A DNA stretch of 64,000 bases from Rhizobium sp. JAB6 (GTDB lineage Bacteria > Pseudomonadota > Alphaproteobacteria > Rhizobiales > Rhizobiaceae): assembly GCF_003024605.1 (NCBI RefSeq), contig NZ_PYJQ01000004.1, positions 62,001 to 126,000 on the forward strand. The letters run 5' to 3'. The translations under genes were made by a program, and so were the position numbers. The notes beneath the pieces were generated by a model. It ran no database searches. It had not been told where the DNA came from and saw only the letters and a list, made by a program, of their open reading frames with translations. Positions 55,050 through 64,000 of the stretch are shown here, piece by piece; positions within the stretch are counted from its first letter, which is position 1; each line of letters starts with the position of its first letter.

Positions 55050-58000
55050 TCAGGTCCGCTGTAACTTCCAGGTCCGGATTTCAAACGGCATGATGTCGGC
55101 AGGGCCGGTGCGTTCGATCGCCTCTTCCAGGATGTTCAGCGGGCCCGAAGCCTCCCATCCGGACGGTAAGGCCAGGGACAGGCGGCCGCGCCGGCCGGCC
55201 GGTTCGTAAAGCCGGAGGATAAGGCCCTCTCCTTCCTCGGCCGGCTTTAGGCCGGAGAAGGCGACTGGGGTGCCTTCGATGCCAAGCGGGGACAAGGTGC
55301 CGGCGGCAAGACCGCTTGCCTCCATGCTGACCAGCGGCTGGTTGAGATCGATTGCCTCCGATAGAACGCCGCCGTCATACCAGGCGCCCTCATGCGGCAT
55401 CAGCGCATATGTAAAACTCTGCTGGCCTTCGTCGGCAAGCGGATCGGGATAGATCGGTGAGCGCACGAGGCTCATGCCGATGACATTGCCGCGAGCGCTG
55501 TGGCCGTATTTGGCATTATTGAGCAGGGCAACGCCGAAGCCCGGTTCGCTGAGATCGACGAACCGATGCGCCGCCGCCTCGAACATCGCCTGCTCCCAGG
55601 AGGTGTTGGTATGCGTCTGCCGCTCGACGGCACCGAAGGCGCATTCGAAAGTGGCGTTGCGCGACCGCACGGCGACCGGATTGAGGGTTCTCAGCAGCGT
55701 TCGCCGGTCGTGCCAGTCGATGGTCGTTTCGATATCCAGCCTGCGGGCATTGGCCGTCAGAACATAAAGCTGGGTCACGGTCGAGTTGCGATATCTATAG
55801 ACAACCTGGATGGCGGCGCGATGCGGTCCCTCCTCAACCAGGCGGATGCTCTCGGGCCGATCCAGCCGAATGCCTTTCTCGGCATAATCGGCATCCACGT
55901 CCCAGGCATCCCAGTTGCGCGGCTTGTCGGCGGGATAGACCCAGAGCTGGTTGGCAGCCCCTTCGACTGCTTCTCGTCCCGTTGCCTTATGAACAAGGCT
56001 TGATACGGCACCATCCTCGCCGATGATAACCGACAAATGCTCGTTTTCGAGGCGATGAGCATCGGCTTTCAGTTGCCCGGCCGGCCTGAGCGCCTTGCGA
56101 TCGAAGACCGCGACGGAAAGAGGTGCGACAGGATCGGCGGAGGCCAGAACCGTTCCATCAGGCAGCGTTGCGGTGAGCGGGCGTGGTGAAAGCGAGGGGT
56201 TGACGACAACAAGCGCATCCGTGACTCCGCCGGCCGGAAGATGGGCACACAGCGTCGTCAGGGACCTGATCTACTCCGCCTTGGCATTGTCGATCACGCC
56301 GTCAAGTTCCCGTTCGGCATCGGCATAGACCTCGCGAATACTCGATCCGGGCAGGATATCGTGAAACTCGTTCTTCAGAACGACGCGCCAATCCGCCTCT
56401 AGGCTTTTAGGTTTGACAGCACCCAGCAGATGGGCGAGCGAGGCAATCGTCTCCGCCGTTATCAGGGCGCGTTCGGCCTGGCGGTGCCTGCGCTTGACGC
56501 CGCTTTGCGTCGTCAGCGTCGCGCGGTGCAGTTCGAGATAGATTTCTCCATCCCAGACCGGAAGCTCCTTTTCCTCAGCGGTGCGATGCGCCTTTTCATA
56601 GTATTCCCTTACCGTGCCCCAACGCGCCTTCGGAATTGCCGGAAAATCGCGCAGCTGCGCTTCGCGCTCCACCATTTCCGGCGTGACACCGCCGCCGCCA
56701 TCGCCATAGCCGACGGCGAGCAGCGAGGTGTCATGCTGCGTCTTGCCACGGAAATTCTTCCAGGTCGGCACGAAGCAATCCGGCTGCACGAAGCCGTTAT
56801 AGCCTTCCATGGGATTATCGAACGTATGAGTGAGAACCTTGCTGCCGTCGAGCCCCTTCCACCAGAACAGGTCGGACGGAATGCGATTGCTTTCGCTCCA
56901 GTTCACCTTGATCGTGAAGAAACTGTCGATGCCCCCGAGCCGCAGGATCTGCGGCAGGGCGCCCGAGAAGCCGAAGCAGTCGGGCAGCCAGCAGACGCTG
57001 TGACGCAGACCGAAATGCTTTTCGAAATAACGCTGGCCATAAAGCACCTGGCGCACGAGGCTCTCGCCTGTGGGCATATTGGTGTCGGGCTCGACCCACA
57101 TGCCGCCGACCGTTTCCCATTTTCCTTCGGCCACCTTCTTCTTGATCCGCTCGAGCAGTTCCGGATCATCTTCCTCGATCTGCGCATAATATTGCGCGGT
57201 CGATTGGTTGAAGCGGAAATCGTCGGAGCGTTCCATCAGCGAAAGCGCGGTGTTGAAGGTGCGGCGCATCTTGCGGCGCGTTTCGCCATAGGGCCAAAGC
57301 CAGGCCAGATCGATATGGGCATGGCCAGTCAGCAGCAGCTCGCCATTTTGCGGAAAACGCTTCTGAAGTTCCTTCAGCTGAGCCAGCAGGCGATCATAAG
57401 CAGCAGTTGCCGAAGCACTCTGTGCTTCGCTGAGACCGGCCGGACTGTCCTGAAGCTCCGGCAGTTCCCAGATCTTCTGCTGCATCGCCGCCTCTGAGGT
57501 GCGCGAGATATAGGCTGATGTATCCGACGGCCAATCGAGGCTGCGCAGCGCCCGTTCGCCGGCGTCAATCAGATGCGGCACGACTTCATGGCCGTCAAGA
57601 ATATCGGCCGCTTCGCCGATCTGCTGCAACAGGAGATGCAGCCGGTGGACGGCTTCATCCAGCCAGATCAAGCGCGCCCTGTTCAGCTTCGGCGCCCTGT
57701 TCGGCTCGCCGAACGGAAAGCGCGCGACGCTTTCGGTCGCGATCTGAAAATCCCTACCCTTGATCGGAAACTCCTGGTGATGGGGGTCGAGTCCGAAAGT
57801 CTCCTTTTCGCCATCAGGGTAGCGCAGCGTCAGCAGGCTCTCGCCGCCGAGATCGAGCTGCAGGCGGATCTGTTCGAGCGGCCAGTCCTGCGGCGCCTTT
57901 GCCTTGGCAGCGAAGCGAACCGTCCCGTTGCGGCGCGGCCAATCCTGATGATGTGCGATTGGTTCCCCATCGAAGGTCCACCCGTCGATCGCGAGGCTTT

Positions 58001-58076
58001 GCCGGTCACGCCAATACGCAAGCTCGGCAGTGCGGACTTTCAGGCGATCGAGACGTTGGGCAATAGTGAGAGACAT
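55050..58076 (-). pseudogene. GH38 alpha-mannosidase gene interrupted by one in-frame TAG
   Basis: One continuous minus-strand frame of 1009 codons encodes a whole GH38 alpha-mannosidase, except that codon 602 (56273-56271) is TAG. Before it lie 'GHAHIDLAWLWPYGETRRK' (metal site, about residue 255) and 'MWVEPDTNMPTGESLVRQ' (catalytic Asp region). After it the frame goes on through 'ALVVVNPSLSPRPL' and the C-terminal beta domains to the normal stop at 55050. Context 'NAKAE*IRSL' suggests CAG (Gln) to TAG. Product: truncated at 601 aa unless the stop is read through or is a sequencing error. Convergent with the sugar ABC operon. Confidence 0.88.
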
Positions 58077-58247
58077 GGCTGGTCCTATCTAAAAATCGGC
58101 AACTGAAGGCGGAGGAGGGAATATATCGACGCAAATAAGTTGCCGGCCCCGCGCCCCATCTCCTCCCAGCGGATCGCACAGCCGGAACTAGATTAAGTTA
58201 CACCGCCGCCAGAACACGCTCGGAGTTCGTTCGAGGAGAGATGTTTA

Positions 58248-58463
58248 TTACCTTGGTGAAGCCGCAGGCAGCGATCCAGCAAAAGCCGTCTTGCGGATGG
58301 TAATTTCAATGCCGCCCATGGACTTGCCGTCATCGGTCACATCCGGTACGCGAATGTACAGGACCTCGGAATAGTTGCGGAACGTCCCGCCGATCAGCTC
58401 ATATATTGCAAGTGCCGTATTCTCGGGAAGTTCTTCAACCGATACGCTTTTCCGCTGCTGCAT
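58248..58463 (-). CDS. Small hypothetical protein (71 aa)
   Basis: From the ATG at 58463. Soluble; an alpha/beta-looking pattern ('ALAIYELIGGTFRNYSEVLY', 'RVPDVTDDGKSMGGIEITIR'). No family recognised. Stands alone; 58464-58790 beyond it holds no further gene that I can support. Confidence 0.55.
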   Translation of the reverse strand: MQQRKSVSVEELPENTALAIYELIGGTFRNYSEVLYIRVPDVTDDGKSMGGIEITIRKTAFAGSLPAASPR

Positions 58464-58790
58464 GGGATTCTCTTCCAAAAGTCGGGGCGCCTTTGAGATA
58501 GAACGAGTGCCGACACTTTAGTCCTGATTTGCCGCAAAGATATCCCCGGAATCATGGAAACTGTCACAAATGCGTGAGGGTTCATTTCGACAAAAATGTT
58601 GCGGCAGTACAAACGCTCGGCCTGCAAGAGGGAAGCGGGTCGCGGCGGATCAATTTTTCCTCCGTTTCGACGGCAATTCCCTATTCTTGGCAGCAGCCAC
58701 TCGAACGACCGCAGCGCGCCGCTCGAAAAAATAGGCCCTGGCAATCTGAAGGGTATCTGCACCGAAATCTGCCGTCGGACGATTTCTGCC

Positions 58791-59321
58791 TCATAGCTGG
58801 CCGATGCCGCTCAAGCCGATCAATGCGCCAATGCCCAGAACGATGAGCGGATGCACGCGCGTCGTCGAAAGAACAAGCGCGCCAGCGGCCGCGATTGCCG
58901 CCAGAATCCACCCTTGGGTCGACGCCTCGGTGATGACAGCCGCACTGGCGGTGACAAGCCCGGCGGTCATCGGCACCAATCCCGCCTGCACGATCTTGCG
59001 CCACGGCCTGTCCTTGAAGCGGTTCCAGAGATGAAGCACCAGATAGGTCAAGACTGAAGAAGGCCCGAACTTTGCCGCGGAAGTGACCAGCACGCCCGCC
59101 CATCCGGCAACATGCCAGCCGACCAGGGGCACGACCATCAGATTCGGACCGGGAGCCGCCTGCGCCAGGGCGAACAGCGCACCGAATTGCTGCGCCGTCA
59201 TCCAATGCTGTACGTCAACCACCTGCCGGTGCATTTCAGGGAGAATGGAATTGCCGCCGCCGAAAGCCAGCAGCGAAAGCTGGGTGAAAATGATTGTGAG
59301 AGCAAACAAAGTCGCAGTCAT
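58791..59321 (-). CDS. chrA: Chromate transporter, C-terminal half protein
   Basis: 176 aa, one CHR domain: 'QLSLLAFGGGNSILPEMHRQ', 'FGALFALAQAAPGPNLMVV', then four further helices. Starts within the stop region of the other half gene (ATGA overlap), so the transporter is encoded as two short CHR proteins working together rather than one fused protein. CHR proteins move chromate, and sometimes sulfate, across the inner membrane. Confidence 0.92.
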   Translation of the reverse strand: MTATLFALTIIFTQLSLLAFGGGNSILPEMHRQVVDVQHWMTAQQFGALFALAQAAPGPNLMVVPLVGWHVAGWAGVLVTSAAKFGPSSVLTYLVLHLWNRFKDRPWRKIVQAGLVPMTAGLVTASAAVITEASTQGWILAAIAAAGALVLSTTRVHPLIVLGIGALIGLSGIGQL

Positions 59322-59884
59322 GCTTCGAACTTCCAGATGGCGAGAATGCTGAGGGGTGCTAGAACCAGCATGGTCGGCAGCAAGGGCAAGCCGGCTATGG
59401 CGATCGCGGCAAAGCAAACGGCCGCAATGACCAGGGTGACCGGCTTGCGGCGCAGCGGCAGGACGATCTTCACGGCCATCGAAATCAGCAGACCCGCCGC
59501 CGCCGCGGCAAGGCCTGCGAACATGTGTTGGATGCGCGGATCACTATTGAAATGGTCATACACGACGCCGAGGCCGATCACGATCGCCGTCGGCGCGACA
59601 ATCAGGCCGAAAAGAGCTGAAAAAGCCCCCGCCACGCCCTGAAACTTCGAGCCGATCGCAACCGCCATGTTGATGATATTGCCGCCCGGCAGGAACTGAC
59701 AGAGCCCGAGAAGTTCAGTGAATTCCTCCCCGGTCAGCCACTTACGATCCTCGACCACCATGCGGCGTGCCAGCGGCAGGACCCCGCCAAAACCGATAAG
59801 ACCGAGCTTGAAAAAGCCGTGAAAGAGCTCCGCGACTGTCGGTCCCTCGCGTTGAGCAGCACTGGAATGAGAAATGGCATCCAT
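59318..59884 (-). CDS. chrA: Chromate transporter, N-terminal half protein
   Basis: 188 aa from the ATG at 59884. CHR domain with 'FFKLGLIGFGGVLPLARRMV', 'EFTELLGLCQFLPGGNIINM' and several membrane helices. Pairs with the following CHR gene. Divergent from a LysR gene about 100 bp away, its probable regulator. Confidence 0.92.
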   Translation of the reverse strand: MDAISHSSAAQREGPTVAELFHGFFKLGLIGFGGVLPLARRMVVEDRKWLTGEEFTELLGLCQFLPGGNIINMAVAIGSKFQGVAGAFSALFGLIVAPTAIVIGLGVVYDHFNSDPRIQHMFAGLAAAAAGLLISMAVKIVLPLRRKPVTLVIAAVCFAAIAIAGLPLLPTMLVLAPLSILAIWKFEA

Positions 59885-59949
59885 GTCGTGGCCTATATGT
59901 TTATGTCGAGCAGGCGTCAAAATAGGCTTTTACCGCCCATGCGTCCAAT

Positions 59950-59973
59950 ATATGGATCAATCAGTATCCATAT
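59950..59973. promoter_or_regulatory. Putative LysR operator between the chr genes and LysR
   Basis: ATATGGAT and ATCCATAT form a perfect 8-bp inverted repeat with an 8-bp centre, in the middle of the divergent promoter region and just before the LysR start. The T-N11-A type symmetry fits a LysR dimer site. Confidence 0.5.
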
Positions 59974-59987
59974 GTTTGAGATATGCC

Positions 59988-60914
59988 ATGATTGAACTTC
60001 GACATCTGCGCTATGCCGTCACCGTTGCCGATGAGGGCCATATGACCCGCGCCGCGGAAAGACTGGGCATCCAGCAACCGCCGCTCAGCCAGCAGATAGC
60101 CAAGCTGGAGGCGATCGTCGGTGCATCGCTCTTCAAACGCCTGCCGAGAGGCGTCGAGCTGACCGAGGCCGGGCGAACCTTCGTGGAGAGGGCAAGGACC
60201 ATCCTCCACGATGTCGATCTTGCGATAGAGGCGACGAGACGCAATGCGCGCGGGGAGGAGGGAAGCCTCGCCATCGGCTTTACCAGTTCGGCCGCCTTTC
60301 ATCCGCTGCTCAGCTCGGCCGTCCGCTCGCTCGGCGAGACATCGCCGGATGTGGCGCTCAAGCTTGAGGAAGCCAGCACGCCCGATCTGATCGCCATGCT
60401 GCATTCGGGCCTGCTCGACGTCGCGCTCGTGCGCTCTCCCGTTGCCCAGTCGGGCGGCCTTGTGATTTCCCGAATTCTCGATGAAGAGATGCTGGTCGCT
60501 CTTCCAGATCGTCATCCGCTTGCGATGCCGAAAGGAGAGAAGCCTCGGCGCATTCAACTGTCGGAGCTCGCAAACGAAGCTTTCATCCTTTATCGCCGTC
60601 CCTCGGGACCGGGGTTATATGACAGTATCATAGCCGCCTGCCTTGCCGCGGGTTTCAGCCCCAAAATACGGCATGAGGCTCCCCGGTTGCTGTCGACGCT
60701 CAGTCTGGTCGCCGCTGGACTCGGAATCTCCATCATTCCAGGATCGATCGCCCGGCTGGAAACGAACGGCATCGCCTATCTGAGGCTCGACCCAGGCGCC
60801 AATCTCGTGGCGCCGCTTTATCTCGCGCGAAAGGATGAGCAGCCAAGCGGCGCGCTGCAGCTATTTGCCGACATTGTTCAGCACGAGAAGGCCTCGATGA
60901 AACACCAACCTTGA
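59988..60914 (+). CDS. LysR family transcriptional regulator
   Basis: 308 aa from the ATG at 59988. Winged helix 'MIELRHLRYAVTVADEGHMT' and 'RLGIQQPPLSQQIAKLEAIV'; effector domain with 'LAIGFTSSAAFHPLLSSAV' and 'SLVAAGLGISIIPGSIA'. The overall look is of the CatR/BenM-like branch of LysR. It is divergent from the chromate transporter pair and probably activates it. Confidence 0.93.
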   Translation: MIELRHLRYAVTVADEGHMTRAAERLGIQQPPLSQQIAKLEAIVGASLFKRLPRGVELTEAGRTFVERARTILHDVDLAIEATRRNARGEEGSLAIGFTSSAAFHPLLSSAVRSLGETSPDVALKLEEASTPDLIAMLHSGLLDVALVRSPVAQSGGLVISRILDEEMLVALPDRHPLAMPKGEKPRRIQLSELANEAFILYRRPSGPGLYDSIIAACLAAGFSPKIRHEAPRLLSTLSLVAAGLGISIIPGSIARLETNGIAYLRLDPGANLVAPLYLARKDEQPSGALQLFADIVQHEKASMKHQP

Positions 60915-60937
60915 GCCGGCTATCTTCCCTGCGCAGC

Positions 60938-61675
60938 CTAGAAGCTCAAGTTCGCATCCTTCCAGAGGCGAAATCCCCCAAGAAACGCATTTTCGTTCTC
61001 GCCAATACGGCAGGCGGGAGGCAGTTCCTTGAGCTTTTCGGCATTGCCACCGCCAATGACGATTTCATGCGGCAGCAAGGCCGCTCTCAATCTTTCGACG
61101 ATATCCTCGACCGACTGGCGCCACTTTTTCTTGCCGTATTTTTTAAGTCCGCGCTCGCCGATGAAGTCTTCGAAAGTACCCCGCTTCTTGTAGGGGAGGT
61201 GGGCAAGCTCCATGGGCAGGCAGACGTGATTGGCAATCATCGCCGAACCCAATCCGGTGCCGAGACCGAGAAACAGCATATTGCCATCTTTATAGTTGCC
61301 GATTGCCTGCATCACGGCGTCGTTGACAAGCTTGACCGGCTTGCCGAAAGCGGCGGAAAAGTCGAAATCCTGCCAGCCGCCTCCGAGATTGTGCGGTTCC
61401 ATAGCTGGCCTGTTGTTCGAAACAGGTCCAGGATATCCCATGCCGATCACGTCGTATCGCCAATCACCCGTCAGATCCTTGACGGCCTGAACCATCTCTT
61501 TTGCCGACATTGCAGGCCCCGAGACGGCTGCCCGGCGGTCGCTGCCGGAGCTGAGGCGCATTTTTACATGCGAACCGCCGAGATCGACTGCCAAGACGAC
61601 AAGCTCTTCTATCGCAGCCGGTGCCACCGCTTTCTCCAGTTTTATGTTCGTCTTGCGGCTCTCTATTGCACTCAT
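60938..61675 (-). CDS. ROK-family sugar kinase (polyphosphate glucokinase-like)
   Basis: 245 aa from the ATG at 61675. Phosphate-1 motif 'VLAVDLGGSHVKMRLSSG', sugar-binding 'MGYPGPVSNNRP', catalytic Asp in 'KLVNDAVMQAIG' and 'MLFLGLGTGLGSAMI'. The ROK zinc-binding Cys cluster is absent, as in PpgK-type glucokinases. It follows the GH15 gene after 40 bp on the same strand, so released glucose could be phosphorylated by it. Confidence 0.85.
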   Translation of the reverse strand: MSAIESRKTNIKLEKAVAPAAIEELVVLAVDLGGSHVKMRLSSGSDRRAAVSGPAMSAKEMVQAVKDLTGDWRYDVIGMGYPGPVSNNRPAMEPHNLGGGWQDFDFSAAFGKPVKLVNDAVMQAIGNYKDGNMLFLGLGTGLGSAMIANHVCLPMELAHLPYKKRGTFEDFIGERGLKKYGKKKWRQSVEDIVERLRAALLPHEIVIGGGNAEKLKELPPACRIGENENAFLGGFRLWKDANLSF

Positions 61676-61715
61676 ATTCGTCCACACTTTCTATTCGCGT
61701 CGGGCATCAATCGCA

Positions 61716-64000
61716 CTATGCCGCTTCCACAATCGAGACGGAGAAATCCTCTCCTTCCCAATGATCGGTGTCAGCCCAGTAAAAGGTAAAGGCAATCGAC
61801 CTGCCCTTAGGCACGCGTTCGCATGAAAGCTCGGCAACATGTATCCCGAAGCCGTTCTGGCTCGTTTCGGTATCGCTGGCGCTGGCCCAACCGTCGAAAC
61901 TCCAGCGAATGACCGCTCGCGCCATGACCTCGATCCGCAGGCGCTTGCCGACGGAAAGCTGCGACAGCTTATTGTTGAAACGCCACGGCACGAAGCGCGC
62001 CGTCATCTTGTTTGTCACGTAACGCTCGACACCTTGTGGCGGCATGTCGAAAACGGCTCCGTCTCTCAGCGATCGCAGGAGTTTGATATGCTCGGCATGA
62101 GCCCAGACGAGCGGCATGGCGCTGCCGGAAGGTTTTCCCAAGACAAGCCCCTGCCCCGGAACATCGGGCTGGTCCCACACCTGCTCCGGCAGCAACCCGC
62201 CCTCCCCGGCAGATTGTTCGAGTGTCTTGAGCAACCTAAGAGCCGCTTCCGGCCGGCCGGCCGCAAGCTCATAATGGGCGCGCTCGCCTGCAAGCAAGGG
62301 CCATGGACGCCCGATGCCCGTGCCGTCGAACGGGCCGCCGTCTTCATGCTCGCCATAGCCATCGCCGGTGTAACGATACCATAAAGGACCTTGCGGCAGG
62401 TCGCATTTGAGCTGGGCATCGATAACCCTGACGGTGTCGAGGATGCGAGGATCGTCGGCGGCACGCAATCCGAACCGCACCAGCGCCAAGGCATCGGGAC
62501 TGACGACGCGGGCGGTCGGCAGGAACGATTCAGCGGGCGGCCTGTTCTTGATCGGCACGAAACCCTCGGCCGGCGAGCTTCCGTCGGCGATCTCAGGCGG
62601 CGCAATACGGACATAATAACCCTTGATCCCGAGAGCGGCGCTTTCCGCATCGCTGCTGACATAGGTCCAGCGCTCGATCTGGTCGTTCCAGGCATCCGCA
62701 GTCTGCCGCAGATAATCCGCATTGTGCGTCTGACCGGCAATTTCCAGAATATCGGCCGCCGCCAGTAGCGCGGCGATCTCAACCGCCAAGGTGAAGGGAG
62801 AAAAGCCGCCATCCTCCTCCCAGCGGTCCTCACCCGTGACGGGACCGTTGACGACGACGTAGCGTGCTGCCCTTTCGACCATCGGCACGTAGGACAGTAG
62901 CAGATCGCCCGTGAGGACCCCTTCGCGGCGCAACGCATCGGCAAGCAGGATCGGGAAGGCGCATTCGTCCATCTGTATCCCGGTCCAGTAAGGCTCGCCG
63001 TCCAGCCAGCAATTCTGCGGCCAATGGCCATCCTCTTCCTGGATGACGCGCAGATAGGCCAGAATGCGCAGCGCATCCTGCGAGGCGCCCGCAGCCAGGA
63101 AGCCGCCGGCGGTCTCGACCAGATCGCGCGGCCAGACCAGATGATAGCCCCCGAGGTCTTCATCGCCCTTGGCAAAACCCCATGGAATGGAAAGAGAGGC
63201 AACGGCGGGCCCTTCGAAGGAGAGAGGCCGGTGCGTTGCCAGCACGGCTGTCGATATTCGATAGCGATTGACTTCGGGCGGCGGCGCTCTCGGTTCGTCG
63301 AGAGCCAGTAATCCGGCTTGCCATGTCCGCCAGTCGGCAACATAGCTGCGCTCAGCGCTGTCATAGCCGGCCTGCAAGCTGGCAAGAGCATTATAGCCGG
63401 CCTCTTTGGCATGGCTTCCGAATCCGAGCGATACGGTGACGGTGTCGCTGCCGCCGATCAGATCGATCTCTCCGGTCAGGGCGACGTTGCCGTCGGCGGC
63501 ACGCGCGAAGACCGGGTCCAACCGAGCCTCCTTTCGCAATTGCTGCCATCCGTCGGAAATACCGACATAACCGGCAGAGGCCGTGCGCCAACCTCCGCTG
63601 ACAGCAAGGGCCATCGAGATGCCGCCTGTACCCGTGGCAAAGAGCATCGGCGTGCCCTTATAGTCTCCCACCCAGCCCGTATTGCCGTAACCGGCATTGA
63701 CCAGATGCGGAGCCGCAAGCAGGTAGAGACGATAATCGTGGATCGTCCCCTCCAGCGGCTCGAACGATATCTGCTGAAGCAGGCTGCTGCGCATCGGGTC
63801 GATGATGATGCGCTTGATGATCCGGTAACGACCGTCAATTGCAGTGTTGATCAACCGATAGGCCGGGACGCCATCCTCGAGCGTCGTCACGACGCTCTCC
63901 GTATCGCGCTTTTCCTCCGAAAAGTAACCATCGGGCCCTGTGACGATCAATCCGATGTCGCGGGTGCAGGCGCTGTCGACGCGGGGATAATAGATTTCGT
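61716..64000 (-). CDS. GH15 glucoamylase-like glycoside hydrolase (partial)
   Basis: At least 760 codons; the 5' end lies beyond the window (the frame is open to 64000, with 'YYPRVDSACTRDIGLIVTGP' at the edge). A beta-sandwich N-terminal part precedes the (alpha/alpha)6 barrel: 'LVWPRDLVETAGGFLAAGA', 'NCWLDGEPYWTGIQMDECAF', 'GEHEDGGPFDGTGIGRPWPL'. The Glu residues in the last two are the likely acid and base. It releases glucose from alpha-glucans or related oligosaccharides. Followed by the ROK kinase. Confidence 0.92.
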   Translation of the reverse strand, partial: EIYYPRVDSACTRDIGLIVTGPDGYFSEEKRDTESVVTTLEDGVPAYRLINTAIDGRYRIIKRIIIDPMRSSLLQQISFEPLEGTIHDYRLYLLAAPHLVNAGYGNTGWVGDYKGTPMLFATGTGGISMALAVSGGWRTASAGYVGISDGWQQLRKEARLDPVFARAADGNVALTGEIDLIGGSDTVTVSLGFGSHAKEAGYNALASLQAGYDSAERSYVADWRTWQAGLLALDEPRAPPPEVNRYRISTAVLATHRPLSFEGPAVASLSIPWGFAKGDEDLGGYHLVWPRDLVETAGGFLAAGASQDALRILAYLRVIQEEDGHWPQNCWLDGEPYWTGIQMDECAFPILLADALRREGVLTGDLLLSYVPMVERAARYVVVNGPVTGEDRWEEDGGFSPFTLAVEIAALLAAADILEIAGQTHNADYLRQTADAWNDQIERWTYVSSDAESAALGIKGYYVRIAPPEIADGSSPAEGFVPIKNRPPAESFLPTARVVSPDALALVRFGLRAADDPRILDTVRVIDAQLKCDLPQGPLWYRYTGDGYGEHEDGGPFDGTGIGRPWPLLAGERAHYELAAGRPEAALRLLKTLEQSAGEGGLLPEQVWDQPDVPGQGLVLGKPSGSAMPLVWAHAEHIKLLRSLRDGAVFDMPPQGVERYVTNKMTARFVPWRFNNKLSQLSVGKRLRIEVMARAVIRWSFDGWASASDTETSQNGFGIHVAELSCERVPKGRSIAFTFYWADTDHWEGEDFSVSIVEAA

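Noticed and set aside
55050..58076. Two separate genes for the mannosidase halves
   Set aside because: Both parts share one frame with exactly one TAG between them, and the second part has no own start or ribosome site at the junction, so a single disrupted gene is simpler.

Overview
The window looks like chromosome, chromid or large-plasmid DNA of a Rhizobium-type alphaproteobacterium (Rhizobiaceae). The evidence is the GC-rich coding style, the families present (DUF995, DUF3008, DUF2934 and DUF4168 proteins, MOFRL-type glycerate kinase, many sugar-use genes with LacI, IclR, LysR or AraC regulators) and EcfG/RpoE2-type promoter motifs. I saw no tRNA, rRNA, insertion sequence, phage or CRISPR array.

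Layout. 1-6 kb: the end of a probable guanine deaminase gene, an IclR regulator, and the divergent glyoxylate operon gcl-hyi-glxR-glycerate kinase, which takes glyoxylate to glycerate and on to 2-phosphoglycerate. 6-16.4 kb: two MFS exporters, AraC and LysR regulators, two NmrA-like oxidoreductases, a BaeSR/AdeRS-like two-component pair and at least two gene remnants. 16.6-25 kb: a DUF4168 periplasmic protein, a sugar-acid pair (5-dehydro-4-deoxyglucarate dehydratase and a mannonate dehydratase-like protein), a small lipoprotein, an ABC-ATPase remnant, a phospholipase D-like protein, an FAD dehydrogenase and small unknowns. 25-29 kb: ackA-xfp, a phosphoketolase shunt. 28.9-33.8 kb: small stress-type genes (DUF3008, PEBP, DUF2934, BON, MgtC), several preceded by GGAAC-N16/17-NGTT motifs.

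34.4-49.9 kb is the most interesting part. A tightly coupled six-gene signalling operon (GGDEF-EAL protein, degenerate HATPase-like protein, STAS-methyltransferase fusion, membrane SpoIIE phosphatase, slr1658-like kinase, slr1659-like STAS protein) precedes a polysaccharide cluster (UDP-xylose synthase, GalE-like epimerase, cellulose-synthase-like GT2, two DUF995 proteins flanking a GH26-like hydrolase). An AraC regulator with a PilZ-like arginine motif closes the region. The polysaccharide part resembles, from memory, the c-di-GMP/CuxR-controlled arabinose-containing polysaccharide locus of Sinorhizobium meliloti. The partner-switch operon beside it is the candidate undescribed system.

50-64 kb: a LacI-controlled sugar ABC transporter; a convergent GH38 alpha-mannosidase gene broken by one in-frame TAG; a split chromate transporter with a divergent LysR regulator; a ROK sugar kinase; and a GH15 glucoamylase-like gene that runs off the window.
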